NCBI GenBank assembly: GCA_905200435.1
Contig: CAJKKJ010000003.1
Span: 1 to 14,938, forward strand
Direction: 5' to 3'
DNA length: 14,938 nucleotides
Source of the DNA: an uncultured Bacillota bacterium
Lineage (GTDB): Bacteria > Bacillota_I > Bacilli_A > RF39 > UBA660
The position numbers were made by a program, and so were the translations under genes. The notes beneath the pieces are model-generated. The model was not told the DNA's origin, searched no databases, and saw nothing but the letters and a program-made list of their open reading frames with translations. This document shows positions 1 to 7,353 of the stretch, piece by piece. Within the stretch, counting starts at the first letter, position 1; each line of letters starts with the position of its first letter.

Positions 1-35
1 GACTATTTTTAGTCATGGCGGAAGGAGAAAGAAAA

Positions 36-224
36 ATGGGAAAATACGTAAAAACAACTGTTACATGTGCATGCGGAAATACATTTGAAGTAATGTCAAA
101 TAAAGAAACACTACACGTAGAAGTATGCAATAAATGTCATCCAGCATTTACTGGAACACAAGGTAAAAAAGTAAAAACAGGACGTGTTGAAAAATTCAAT
201 AAAAAATACGGACTAGATAAATAA
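36..224 (+). CDS. rpmE: 50S ribosomal protein L31 (zinc-binding form)
   Basis: Structural protein of the large ribosomal subunit, 62 residues. The paired motifs CACG near the N-terminus and CNKC about 20 residues later form the four-cysteine zinc site of the C+ type of L31, and the C-terminal [12 protein letters not shown] is the family signature. An in-frame ATG lies at 15, but the strong Shine-Dalgarno GAAGGAG at 21-27 sits 8 bases before the ATG at 36, so the later start is preferred. It is slightly shorter than Bacillus L31 (about 66 residues), lacking a few residues before the first beta strand. It is followed directly by a terminator, so it is transcribed apart from the next operon. The promoter lies left of the window. 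Confidence 0.96.
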   Translation: MGKYVKTTVTCACGNTFEVMSNKETLHVEVCNKCHPAFTGTQGKKVKTGRVEKFNKKYGLDK

Positions 225-252
225 TATAGGTAGTAAACCTATATTTTTTTTT
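223..252 (+). terminator. Rho-independent terminator of rpmE
   Basis: A perfect 9-bp stem (AATATAGGT at 223-231 with ACCTATATT at 237-245), a 5-base loop and a run of seven T at 246-252. It begins inside the rpmE stop codon. Confidence 0.9.
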
Positions 253-259
253 GTAAATA

Positions 260-288
260 TGGACAATTAAAAAATACTTTGTTAAAAT
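260..288 (+). promoter_or_regulatory. Sigma-A promoter of the 308-3452 operon
   Basis: The -35 box TGGACA (260-265) and -10 box TAAAAT (283-288) are separated by 17 bases. The promoter lies just after the rpmE terminator and about 20 bases before the ribosome binding site AAGGTGAG of the first gene. Confidence 0.75.
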
Positions 289-307
289 ATATATAGAAGG
301 TGAGAAA

Positions 308-760
308 ATGAAAAAAGCATTAATCATAACAATAATAGTTTTATCAGGAATTTTGATATACTATATATTCAACAAAAAAGAATATATAACATGTACAAAA
401 AAATCAATGAATGAAGACTATACATTATTATCAAACTATAAAATATACTATAAAAATAAAGAAGTATATAAAATAGAAATCAAAGAAAATGTAGAAGCAA
501 AAACAACAAATACCCTAAACCAAATAATGCAAAATATAGAAAGTAGCTATAAAAACTACAAAGAAGAAATCGGAAGTTATGATTATGAAGTAAAAAAAGA
601 AAAAACAAAAGGAGAAACAAAGGTAATAATAAATTACGATGAAATAGATATGGATGCATATTTAAAATACAATCCAGATGCTAATTTAAATGAAAACAAA
701 AGATACAATATAGAAGATTTAAAAAAAATGTATGAAGAAAGAGGTGCAGTATGCAAGTAG
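308..760 (+). CDS. Small membrane-anchored extracytoplasmic protein, unknown function
   Basis: 150 residues. Residues about 4-22 form one hydrophobic segment after MKK, with no cysteine lipobox at its end, so it looks like an uncleaved signal anchor with the rest outside the cell. The exterior part is highly charged (Lys/Glu/Asn/Tyr) and alternates strand-like and helical stretches. The layout (anchor, strand-rich part, KETKVIINYDEIDMDAY-like strand near residue 110) faintly recalls the DUF1307/YehR lipoprotein fold, but I cannot confirm this. It is the first gene of an operon: the Shine-Dalgarno is AAGGTGAG at 297-304, and its end overlaps the isomerase gene by 10 bases, so the two are probably translationally coupled. 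Confidence 0.75.
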   Translation: MKKALIITIIVLSGILIYYIFNKKEYITCTKKSMNEDYTLLSNYKIYYKNKEVYKIEIKENVEAKTTNTLNQIMQNIESSYKNYKEEIGSYDYEVKKEKTKGETKVIINYDEIDMDAYLKYNPDANLNENKRYNIEDLKKMYEERGAVCK

Positions 761-1188
761 GACTATCATATGACCATAATGGTTATGAAATAGCACAAAA
801 AATAAAAGAACACTTAAATAATAAAGGATATAAAGTAATAGATTACAATAATACATATAATAAAGATGATGATTATCCAAAAGAAGCCTTAAAAATGTTA
901 GCTCATAAATCAGAATATGAAAAAGGAATTCTAATATGTGGAAGTGGAATTGGTATGAGTATCATTGCAAACAAGGTAAAAGGAATAAGATGTGCCAAAG
1001 TAGAAACAAAAGAAGATGCTGTTTTAACAAGAAAGCATAATGATGCCAATATAATCGCACTAAGTTCAAAAAATTCAGATATAATAGAAATAATTGATGC
1101 TTTCTTAGAAACACCATTCTCTTATGAAGAAAGACACCTAAGAAGAGTAAAAGAAATAGAAGAGTATGAAAGTAAGGTAATGAAATGA
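751..1188 (+). CDS. rpiB: RpiB/LacA/LacB-family sugar-phosphate isomerase
   Basis: 145 residues, the full family length. RpiB interconverts ribose 5-phosphate and ribulose 5-phosphate; LacAB paralogues isomerise galactose 6-phosphate, and related enzymes act on other sugar phosphates. Visible family features are YDHNGYE (D8, H9) at the N-terminus, the GILICGSGIGMSIIANK core with the catalytic-type Cys63, and RKHNDANI (His96-Asn97-Asp98), which binds phosphate and opens the ring in RpiB. Neither lac genes nor other sugar genes are nearby, so ribose phosphate is the default substrate, but the setting between two membrane-anchored unknown proteins is unusual. It overlaps the upstream gene by 10 bases and the downstream gene by an ATGA overlap. 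Confidence 0.9.
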   Translation: MQVGLSYDHNGYEIAQKIKEHLNNKGYKVIDYNNTYNKDDDYPKEALKMLAHKSEYEKGILICGSGIGMSIIANKVKGIRCAKVETKEDAVLTRKHNDANIIALSSKNSDIIEIIDAFLETPFSYEERHLRRVKEIEEYESKVMK

Positions 1189-2321
1189 AAAAAATATTTG
1201 CATCCATAACAATACTATATATATTTCTTTTCTTTTTAGAATTTAGTTTTAACTATTTCAAAAAGCATCATGAAGTAACATATAAAATAGATAATTTTGA
1301 AATAAAAGAAAACTATAGGGGAAACACAAAAGGGGAAGAAAATAATTATTATATAGAATTAAAAACAGAAAAAAATACATTCCATATTCAAACATATGAG
1401 GATTTCCAAAAAGAGAAAAAAATAATCAAAGAAGTAAAATATTATAATGACGGTACCAATGAATGTATATTTCCAATATTTAAAAAAAATAAAGTTGTAA
1501 CAGATTTAATATGTATATCAGATGGAAAAGAGTGGAATTATAATACAAATAAAAATAGTAAAATAGATGAGTATTTGAACACAATTCCTGAATATTCAAA
1601 AGAAAATTATGAAGACAAATTAGATAATGTAATTATGCGAATGCAAGCAAGCGTATATCTATCAAATTTGCCCAAAGATCAGTTTGTAGCGCTAACTTAC
1701 TATAAAGGCTTATTAGTTGCAGATGAAACATCATTTAGAGAAATAGAACTATTTAAAAAAGATGTTTATACGCAAAAAATAAAAGCCTTTACAAACAACA
1801 AATATCTAATAATAAATTATAATAATAACTATGATTCAAATGAATTTTATGTAGTAGACTTAAAAACAAGACAATATAATACATTTGGAAGTAATAACAT
1901 AATAAAGTACGATGCATACATCCAAGGAATATTAGATGATTCCGTTTATTTATTTGATAAAGACAGTAAAATACAATATCAATTAGATTTAAAAGATGAA
2001 ACAATAACAAGAATAGGAAATGTAAATACAGGAATAAAATACTACGATGGTACATGGAAAAATAGAAATGCATATGAAGCAGTAAACGAAGAATTAAAAT
2101 TCAAAGAATATGAATCAAATGATGAATATGTAATGATTAAAAAAATAAGAGGAACAAACTATGGGACAACCATATATGTTAAAGAAGTAAACGGAATATA
2201 TGAAGTATATAGAGGAATAAGAGATAATAAAAATTTAACTTATCTATTTACGACAACAGATTATAAAACAATGAAATTTTATAAAGATTACATCTACTAT
2301 ATATATAAAAATGTATTCTGA
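1185..2321 (+). CDS. Large membrane-anchored extracytoplasmic protein, unknown function
   Basis: 378 residues. Residues about 4-24 are a hydrophobic signal anchor after MKK; the remainder is hydrophilic and rich in Tyr, Asn, Lys and short beta-type stretches. From about residue 150 it shows repeated segments of the kind hydrophobic strand, turn, D/N-rich loop (for example around YYKGLLVADE, LIINYNNNYDSNEFYVVDL and SVYLFDKDSKIQYQLDL), which suggests a beta-propeller-like exterior domain. This is inference. I recognise no catalytic motif. Two cysteines near residues 94 and 109 could form a disulphide. It starts inside the isomerase stop codon (ATGA overlap), indicating co-translation. It ends in TGA at 2319-2321, overlapped by a possible short ORF leading into the patatin gene. 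Confidence 0.75.
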   Translation: MKKIFASITILYIFLFFLEFSFNYFKKHHEVTYKIDNFEIKENYRGNTKGEENNYYIELKTEKNTFHIQTYEDFQKEKKIIKEVKYYNDGTNECIFPIFKKNKVVTDLICISDGKEWNYNTNKNSKIDEYLNTIPEYSKENYEDKLDNVIMRMQASVYLSNLPKDQFVALTYYKGLLVADETSFREIELFKKDVYTQKIKAFTNNKYLIINYNNNYDSNEFYVVDLKTRQYNTFGSNNIIKYDAYIQGILDDSVYLFDKDSKIQYQLDLKDETITRIGNVNTGIKYYDGTWKNRNAYEAVNEELKFKEYESNDEYVMIKKIRGTNYGTTIYVKEVNGIYEVYRGIRDNKNLTYLFTTTDYKTMKFYKDYIYYIYKNVF

Positions 2322-2403
2322 TTTAACAGGAATAAAAACAATCATGAAATCAAGTGAGATAACAAATAAATCAGTAGATTTTTACGTAGGAGAAAATATA
2401 TGA
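2311..2403 (+). CDS. Possible 30-residue linking ORF
   Basis: An open frame from ATG at 2311 to TGA at 2401-2403 bridges the 78-base gap between the two large genes. It overlaps the previous gene by 11 bases and meets the patatin start as ATGA. The predicted peptide starts MYSDLTGIKTIMKSSE and has codon use like its neighbours; an internal ATG lies at 2344. There is no clear Shine-Dalgarno before 2311, so translation would rely on reinitiation. It could equally be a decayed tail of the previous gene or chance. Confidence 0.25.
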   Translation: MYSDLTGIKTIMKSSEITNKSVDFYVGENI

Positions 2404-3452
2404 GAGCATTAGTATTATCTGGTGGTGGTCTAAAAGGATCATACCAAATAGGAGCATATAAAGCTTTAAAAAAATTAAAATATGATTTTGATATTGTAAC
2501 AGGAACATCAATAGGTGCAATAAATGGCGCATTTATAACTGCCAAAGAATATAAAAAGGCAATAGAATTATGGAAGAATGTCAAAATAGATTTTTTATTC
2601 ACAGAAAAAGTAAATGAAGATCTAATAGTTTTAGAATATTTAAGAAACATAATTGAAAACAAAGGAATGGATGTAAGTGCGTTAGAACAAAATGTTAATA
2701 AGTATCTAAATAAAAATAAGTTTTTTAAATCAAATATCAATTTTGGTTTAGTAACAGTAAACAAAAAAACTAAAAAGCCAAAATATATTGAAAAAAAGGA
2801 TCTAACAAAAGATAATTTAGTGGATTATTTAATGGCATCAGCATGTTTCTATCCAGTATTTCAAAGTAAAAAAATAGAAAATGATGAATATCTGGATGGA
2901 GGATACCATGATAATATGCCAGTAGATTTTGCAATTGAATTAGGTGCAGATGAAATAATTGCAATCGATCTAGAAGCAATAGGAATAAGAAAAAAAATAG
3001 AGGGAAATGCTAAAATAAAGTACATAAGACCAAATAACCCATTAGGAGCTGAAATGATTGTAAGCAATAAACAAGTTAGAAAAAACTTATGTTATGGATA
3101 CAATGATACAATGAAAGCATTTAATGAGTTAGATGGTAAAAAATATACATTTAAAAAAGGCGAATTAGAAAAATATCAAATCCGCTATAAAGAAGAATAC
3201 GAAAAAAAAGCTCATAAAAAGAAAAAAAATTATGAATTAACTAAAGAAGAATTAAGAAGAATCATTGAAAACTTATGCACAATACTAAAAATAGATGATA
3301 CAAAAATATATACAATAAAAAAATTAAATAACATAATAAAAAAGAAAATAAAGCAAAGAAATCTATTTGAAGAAGAAATCAAAAGAATAAATAAAAAAAC
3401 ACTTACATTTCCAGTAAATGACAAAATAGCGATTTATTTATCAATAATATGA
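2400..3452 (+). CDS. Patatin-like phospholipase
   Basis: 350 residues. Patatin-family serine lipases hydrolyse acyl esters of (phospho)lipids with a Ser-Asp dyad. The oxyanion-hole motif GGGLKG is at residues 8-13, the nucleophile elbow GTSIG places Ser37, and the DGG motif (D166-G167-G168) supplies the catalytic Asp, so the site is intact. The catalytic domain fills about residues 1-210. The remaining 140 residues are a lysine-rich, mainly helical extension of unknown role. There is no signal peptide, so it is probably a cytoplasmic or peripheral membrane enzyme. The Shine-Dalgarno is AGGAG just before the start. It is the last gene of the 308-3452 unit; no hairpin terminator is seen after it. 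Confidence 0.92.
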   Translation: MRALVLSGGGLKGSYQIGAYKALKKLKYDFDIVTGTSIGAINGAFITAKEYKKAIELWKNVKIDFLFTEKVNEDLIVLEYLRNIIENKGMDVSALEQNVNKYLNKNKFFKSNINFGLVTVNKKTKKPKYIEKKDLTKDNLVDYLMASACFYPVFQSKKIENDEYLDGGYHDNMPVDFAIELGADEIIAIDLEAIGIRKKIEGNAKIKYIRPNNPLGAEMIVSNKQVRKNLCYGYNDTMKAFNELDGKKYTFKKGELEKYQIRYKEEYEKKAHKKKKNYELTKEELRRIIENLCTILKIDDTKIYTIKKLNNIIKKKIKQRNLFEEEIKRINKKTLTFPVNDKIAIYLSII

Positions 3453-3484
3453 AAAAAATGTCGAAATTTGAAGACTTAAAAAGA

Positions 3485-3519
3485 TTGAAATATATACTCC
3501 CACAATAGTAAAATATAAT
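3485..3519 (+). promoter_or_regulatory. Promoter region of the cold-shock gene
   Basis: TTGAAA at 3485-3490 pairs with TAAAAT at 3509-3514 at an 18-base spacing. A perfect TATAAT also lies at 3514-3519 but lacks a good -35 box. The predicted 5' leader is only about 25-30 bases, far shorter than the long thermosensing leader of E. coli cspA. Confidence 0.6.
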
Positions 3520-3550
3520 TGTAAGCGATTTACTTAGAAGGGAGATTTAT

Positions 3551-3778
3551 ATGATAAGAGGAAAAGTAAAATGGTTTAACAATGAAAAAGGTTTTGGGTT
3601 TATAGAATACAATGAAAAAGAGGATATCTTTGTTCATTATTCAGCAATCCTATCAGAAGGATATAAAACATTAGTAGAAGGACAATATGTTGAATTTGAC
3701 ATGGTAAGAACAGATAAAGGATTACAAGCCAAAAATGTTGTTGAATTGAAAAATTTAGTAGAAATGAATACTTTGTAG
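3551..3778 (+). CDS. csp: Cold-shock-domain RNA-binding protein
   Basis: 75 residues, a single five-stranded cold-shock domain that binds single-stranded RNA/DNA and acts as an RNA chaperone. The opening [16 protein letters not shown] includes RNP1 (KGFGFI), and DIFVHYSAI is RNP2; the GQYVEFDM strand and the LQAKNVV end complete the fold. It carries about ten residues beyond the usual 66, ending [12 protein letters not shown]. The Shine-Dalgarno AAGGGAG is at 3538-3544. It has its own promoter and stands as a single gene before hpf. Confidence 0.95.
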   Translation: MIRGKVKWFNNEKGFGFIEYNEKEDIFVHYSAILSEGYKTLVEGQYVEFDMVRTDKGLQAKNVVELKNLVEMNTL

Positions 3779-3814
3779 TCATTTCTTTTTAATAATTTTT
3801 AATAATTTGTTTGC

Positions 3815-3843
3815 TTGAAAAAATAAAGAAAATAAGTTATAAT
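3815..3843 (+). promoter_or_regulatory. Sigma-A promoter of hpf
   Basis: TTGAAA (3815-3820), a 17-base spacer and a perfect TATAAT (3838-3843). The start of transcription is expected at about 3850. Confidence 0.85.
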
Positions 3844-3849
3844 TAATAT

Positions 3850-3863
3850 GTAAGGAAACTTAC
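3850..3863 (+). promoter_or_regulatory. Small hairpin at the predicted 5' end of hpf mRNA
   Basis: GTAAG (3850-3854) and CTTAC (3859-3863) form a perfect 5-bp stem closed by GAAA, a GNRA-type tetraloop. It ends just before the Shine-Dalgarno AAAGGAGG (3865-3872). With the promoter above, the transcript would begin at or within this hairpin, a setting that can stabilise mRNA or modulate initiation. The role is inferred. Confidence 0.4.
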
Positions 3864-3879
3864 AAAAGGAGGCAAAAAA

Positions 3880-4404
3880 ATGAAATATGTAATAAGAGGA
3901 GAAAAGGTTGAAATAACCGAAGCAATTAAGAATTACATCATGGAAAAAATAGGCAAACTTGATAAATATTTTCAAACGCCTGACGAAATAAAAGCAAATG
4001 TGCTAGTAAGAATAAGAGGAAAAGAACAAATAGTTGAAGTTACAATTCCAATTAAGAAAATAGTATTAAGATGTGAAGAACGAGATGAAGATTTATATAA
4101 AGCAATTGATTTAGCTTCTGACAAATTAGAAAGACAATTAAGAAAAAATAAGACAAAAATGATGAAGCAAAAGAAAGATATAACAAAAGAAATGCGATTC
4201 GAGGAATTAGAACCGATTGAAACAAAAGAAGAAATAGTAAAAAGAAAAAAAGTAGAAATGAAACCAATGAATGAAGAAGAAGCAATGATGCAAATGGATT
4301 TAGTTGATCATGATTTCTTCGTCTATAAAGATATAGATACAAAAAGTGTGAATGTAATCTATAAAAGAAAAGATGGAACATTCGGAATAATTGAAACAGA
4401 CTAG
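3880..4404 (+). CDS. hpf: Ribosome hibernation promoting factor, long form
   Basis: 174 residues, the length of the long HPF (YvyD type) that joins two 70S ribosomes into inactive 100S dimers in stationary phase or stress. The N-terminal S30AE domain (about 1-100) starts MKYVIRGEKVEITEAIKNYI and binds the ribosomal decoding region. A charged Lys/Glu linker (about 100-120) leads to the C-terminal dimerisation domain (about 120-174), with the typical EEAMMQMDLVDHDFFVYKD and VIYKRKDGTFGIIE segments. Its place directly before secA is the usual arrangement in Bacilli. The ribosome binding site is strong (AAAGGAGG, 7 bases before ATG). It has its own promoter and terminator. Confidence 0.96.
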   Translation: MKYVIRGEKVEITEAIKNYIMEKIGKLDKYFQTPDEIKANVLVRIRGKEQIVEVTIPIKKIVLRCEERDEDLYKAIDLASDKLERQLRKNKTKMMKQKKDITKEMRFEELEPIETKEEIVKRKKVEMKPMNEEEAMMQMDLVDHDFFVYKDIDTKSVNVIYKRKDGTFGIIETD

Positions 4405-4423
4405 AAAATATTTCTAGTTTTTT
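4400..4423 (+). terminator. Rho-independent terminator of hpf
   Basis: ACTAGAAA (4400-4407) pairs with TTTCTAGT (4411-4418) around a 3-base loop, then five T (4419-4423). The stem starts in the last codons of hpf. Confidence 0.85.
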
Positions 4424-4433
4424 CTATAAATAA

Positions 4434-4462
4434 TAGACTTTAAAGCCATAATTTGATAAAAT
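4434..4462 (+). promoter_or_regulatory. Promoter of secA
   Basis: TAGACT (4434-4439), a 17-base spacer and TAAAAT (4457-4462), preceded by TG at 4454-4455 (extended -10). It lies immediately behind the hpf terminator, so secA is transcribed independently. Confidence 0.65.
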
Positions 4463-4483
4463 ACTAAATAGGAGATGACAAAA

Positions 4484-6958
4484 ATGAATTTTTTAAAGAA
4501 ACTATTCGATCATGAATATAAAGAATTAACACGTTTTAGCGCTATTGCTGATAATGTAATTGCACTAGAAGATGAATATAGTAAACTAACAGATGAAGAA
4601 TTAAAAGCAAAAACATTAGAATTTAAAAAAAGATTATCAGATGGCGAAACACTAGAAGATATTAAAGTTGAAGCCTTAGCAACAGTAAGAGAAGCATCAT
4701 ATAGAGTAATAGGTGAAAAACCATTTAAAACCCAAATACTATGTGCTTTAACACTACACTATGGCAATATAGCTGAAATGAAAACTGGTGAAGGTAAAAC
4801 TCTAGCTGGAGCTCAAGCGGCATATCTTAATGCCCTAGAAGGAAAAGGCGTTCACATAATAACAGTTAATGAATACCTTGCTGGACGTGATGCTGAATGG
4901 ATGGGAGGAATCCATAAGTTTTTAGGACTAACAGTAGGTGTAAACTATAGAGATTTAAGTCCAAAAGAAAAACAAGAAGTCTACAACTGTGATATTATGT
5001 ACTCAACAAATAATGAAATTGGATTTGACTATCTAAGAGACAATATGGTAATCAAAAAAGAAAATAGAGTACAAAGAGGACTTAATTTTGTAATAATCGA
5101 TGAAGCCGACTCAGTATTAATTGATGAAGCAAGAACACCATTAATAATATCTGGAGGTGTAATGCAATCAGCCAATTTATATAAAGATGCCGATAGATTT
5201 GCAAAAACATTAAAAGAAAATGATGGATATATATATGATGAAAAAACAAAAGCAGTTATGCTAGATGATAAAGGATGTGAGATGGCCGAAAAAATGTTTG
5301 GTTTATCAAACCTTTATGATATAAAAAATGCTAACCTTTTGCACTTCATAAATCAAGCTTTAAAAGCAAATTATGCTATGAAAAAAGATTTTGATTATGT
5401 TGTAAATAATGGTGAAGTATTAATTGTAGACCAGTTCACAGGAAGATTAATGAAAGGTCGTCAATTCTCGGAAGGCTTACACCAAGCAATTGAAGCAAAA
5501 GAAGGTGTTAGAATTAATGAGGAAACAAAAACACTAGCAACTATTACATTTCAAAACTTATTTAGAATGTATAATAAATTATCAGGTATGACAGGAACAG
5601 CAAAAACAGAAGAAGAAGAATTTAGAGAAATCTATAATATGTATGTAATCTGTATTCCAACAAATAAACCTGTAATAAGAATAGATTGTGGCGATTTATT
5701 ATATGCAACTAAAAAAGGTAAATATAAAGCAATTGTTGAAGAAATAAAACAAAGACATTTAAAAGGACAACCAGTATTAGTTGGTACTATAGCAGTTGAA
5801 ACAAGTGAATTAATAAGTGAAATGCTAAAAAAAGCTAAAATACCACATGAAGTATTAAATGCTAAAAACCACGAAAGAGAAGCTGAAATAATTGCGAAAG
5901 CCGGTGAAAAAGGAGCAGTTACTATTGCAACCAATATGGCTGGTCGTGGTACTGATATCAAATTAGGTGAAGGTGTAAAAGAACTTGGTGGTTTATTTGT
6001 TTTAGGAACAGAAAGACATGAATCAAGAAGAATAGATAATCAGTTAAGGGGACGTTCAGGAAGACAAGGTGACCCAGGTGAATCTCAATTCTGTGTATCA
6101 TTTGAAGATGACTTAATGGTAAGATTTGGTACAGACAGAGCTAAGGTAATGCTTCAAAACATGGGTTTTGATGATGACATGTCTATCAGAAACAGAATGC
6201 TATCAGGGACTATTGAATCTGCCCAAAAGAGAGTTGAAGGAAATAACTTCGATATAAGAAAGAATCTACTTCAATATGATGATGTAATCAGTGGTCAAAG
6301 AAAAATAATTTATGAAAAGAGAAATGAAATTCTAGATAGTGATTCTATTCATGAGATAGTATTAGATACATTCCATGAATATGCTAGAGAACTTGTAGAA
6401 AATCATACATCAATTGAAGGTCATATAAGTAAAGAAGCAGAAAGTGAACTTATAGAGTCTGTAAATGAATTATTAAGAAGAAAGATAACTGAGTTACCAA
6501 AAACAAAAGAAGAAATTATAGAGTATATAACAGATTGTTTTAAAAATGAATATAATGAAAAAATAAAAGATATTCCAACTGAAATAACAAATGAATTTGA
6601 AAAGGCTATCACTTTAAGGGTAATAGATACTCATTGGATGGATCATATTAATACAATGGCTCATCTAGAAGAAGGTATTGGTTTAAGAGGATATGCCCAA
6701 GAAAATCCAATAAGAGCATATACGCAAGAGGGATTTGAATTATTTGACAATATGTTAGATACAATTGATAAAGAAGTAACGACATATTTATTAAAAGCTG
6801 AAATAAGGCAAAATACTGAAAGAAAAGAAGTAGTAAAAGGTCATGCGGTAGATGGTAAGGAAAGTGCATCAAAACCTAAAAAGGTAGAAAAAGTAGGTAG
6901 GAACGACAAGTGCCCATGTGGTTCGGGAAAAAAATATAAGCAATGTTGTGGCAAATAG
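4484..6958 (+). CDS. secA: Preprotein translocase ATPase SecA
   Basis: 824 residues, normal length (Bacillus about 840). SecA binds preproteins at the membrane and drives them through SecYEG by ATP hydrolysis. It opens MNFLKKLFDHEYKEL; Walker A (MKTGEGKT) is near residues 101-108 and the DEAD-type Walker B (IDEADSVLIDEARTPLIISG) near 205; the preprotein cross-linking domain, second helicase lobe (TNMAGRGTDIKL, QLRGRSGRQGDPG) and helical scaffold follow. The tail DKCPCGSGKKYKQCCGK is the zinc-binding SEC-C motif. An ATG at 4475 lies directly against the GGAG at 4471-4474 and cannot use it; the ATG at 4484 has a 9-base spacing and is preferred. The usual next gene, prfB, is absent; foreign DNA follows. 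Confidence 0.98.
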   Translation: MNFLKKLFDHEYKELTRFSAIADNVIALEDEYSKLTDEELKAKTLEFKKRLSDGETLEDIKVEALATVREASYRVIGEKPFKTQILCALTLHYGNIAEMKTGEGKTLAGAQAAYLNALEGKGVHIITVNEYLAGRDAEWMGGIHKFLGLTVGVNYRDLSPKEKQEVYNCDIMYSTNNEIGFDYLRDNMVIKKENRVQRGLNFVIIDEADSVLIDEARTPLIISGGVMQSANLYKDADRFAKTLKENDGYIYDEKTKAVMLDDKGCEMAEKMFGLSNLYDIKNANLLHFINQALKANYAMKKDFDYVVNNGEVLIVDQFTGRLMKGRQFSEGLHQAIEAKEGVRINEETKTLATITFQNLFRMYNKLSGMTGTAKTEEEEFREIYNMYVICIPTNKPVIRIDCGDLLYATKKGKYKAIVEEIKQRHLKGQPVLVGTIAVETSELISEMLKKAKIPHEVLNAKNHEREAEIIAKAGEKGAVTIATNMAGRGTDIKLGEGVKELGGLFVLGTERHESRRIDNQLRGRSGRQGDPGESQFCVSFEDDLMVRFGTDRAKVMLQNMGFDDDMSIRNRMLSGTIESAQKRVEGNNFDIRKNLLQYDDVISGQRKIIYEKRNEILDSDSIHEIVLDTFHEYARELVENHTSIEGHISKEAESELIESVNELLRRKITELPKTKEEIIEYITDCFKNEYNEKIKDIPTEITNEFEKAITLRVIDTHWMDHINTMAHLEEGIGLRGYAQENPIRAYTQEGFELFDNMLDTIDKEVTTYLLKAEIRQNTERKEVVKGHAVDGKESASKPKKVEKVGRNDKCPCGSGKKYKQCCGK

Positions 6959-6975
6959 CCCATAAAATAAGGGCT
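6957..6975 (+). terminator. Weak hairpin after secA
   Basis: AGCCC (6957-6961) and GGGCT (6971-6975) can pair around a 9-base loop, starting in the secA stop codon. No T tract follows, so termination here is doubtful; the strong hairpin at 7121-7146 is the better stop. Confidence 0.25.
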
Positions 6976-7019
6976 TGTGAGATTTTGAAAAGTTCAAAAA
7001 AGTGCTAAAAATAGCAAAA

Positions 7020-7041
7020 TGTTTGCAATTTGTTTGCAAAC
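7020..7041. repeat. Left att-like repeat
   Basis: It contains GTTTGCA twice at an 11-base period (7021-7027, 7032-7038); the second copy is part of the perfect palindrome GTTTGCAAAC (7032-7041). Bases 7020-7039 recur exactly at 14795-14814. A further inverted copy, ATGCAAACATT, lies at 7096-7106 and also recurs at the right end (14785-14795). This could be a core attachment site or recombinase arm sites. Confidence 0.5.
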
Positions 7042-7120
7042 AAAAAAATTTGAAAACAAAATCGTCGAAAAGCCTTGTAAAATAAGGAAATCTCTATGCA
7101 AACATTTTTGTAAATAATAT

Positions 7121-7146
7121 AAAGTTGGCATTTGTGCCAACTTTTT
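7121..7146 (+). terminator. Strong hairpin terminator before the integrase remnant
   Basis: AAAGTTGGCA (7121-7130) pairs perfectly with TGCCAACTTT (7135-7144) around TTTG, followed by T to 7146. The A run on the left flank makes it potentially active in both directions. It isolates secA from the acquired genes. Confidence 0.85.
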
Positions 7147-7180
7147 CATTTACTCAATTGTAAATGGAGGAGAGATTATT

Positions 7181-7353
7181 ATGGCTGATGTAACAGTTCA
7201 AAAAAGAGGAGAAGTATATCAATATAAATTTGAAATTGTTTCAATCGATGGAAAAGAAAATTTAAAAATAAGTCAGGATTCGCAACAAAAAGCGAAGCAA
7301 AACAAGCAGGTATCATTGCATACAATGAGTATTTGAATACTGGACATAGTTTT
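7181..7353 (+). pseudogene. Tyrosine recombinase N-terminal fragment, frameshifted
   Basis: Good Shine-Dalgarno (GGAGGAGA, 7166-7173) and ATG. The first 25 residues, starting MADVTVQKRGEVYQYKFEI, match the arm-type DNA-binding domain of Tn916/phage-type integrases as I know them. After GGAAAAGAA at 7250-7258 the frame is lost: the ATG frame runs only to a stop at 7334-7336 (51 codons), while the expected continuation (KRKFKNKSGFATKSEAKQAG, then YNEYLNTGHSFK) lies in the -1 frame up to about 7353. Loss of one A from a five-A run explains this. The catalytic domain is absent; the sequence passes straight into a hydrolase fragment. Confidence 0.8.

Noticed and set aside
1..14. Inverted repeat GACTA-TTTT-TAGTC upstream of rpmE.
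   Set aside because: Only 5 bp at the very edge of the window; no upstream context to judge whether it is an operator, leader structure or chance.
962..1207. Open minus-strand frames opposite rpiB, secA, vanS and other genes.
   Set aside because: They mirror A-rich sense genes (giving Leu/Phe-rich translations), lack ribosome sites and match no family.
3458..3508. A 16-codon ORF (MSKFEDLKRLKYILPQ) between the patatin and cold-shock genes.
   Set aside because: It has no ribosome binding site and its second half covers the -35 region of the csp promoter, so promoter DNA is the simpler reading.
7250..7264. Programmed -1 frameshift in the integrase remnant.
   Set aside because: The local sequence is not a classical slippery heptamer with a stimulatory structure, and the gene downstream is truncated; a simple base loss is more likely.
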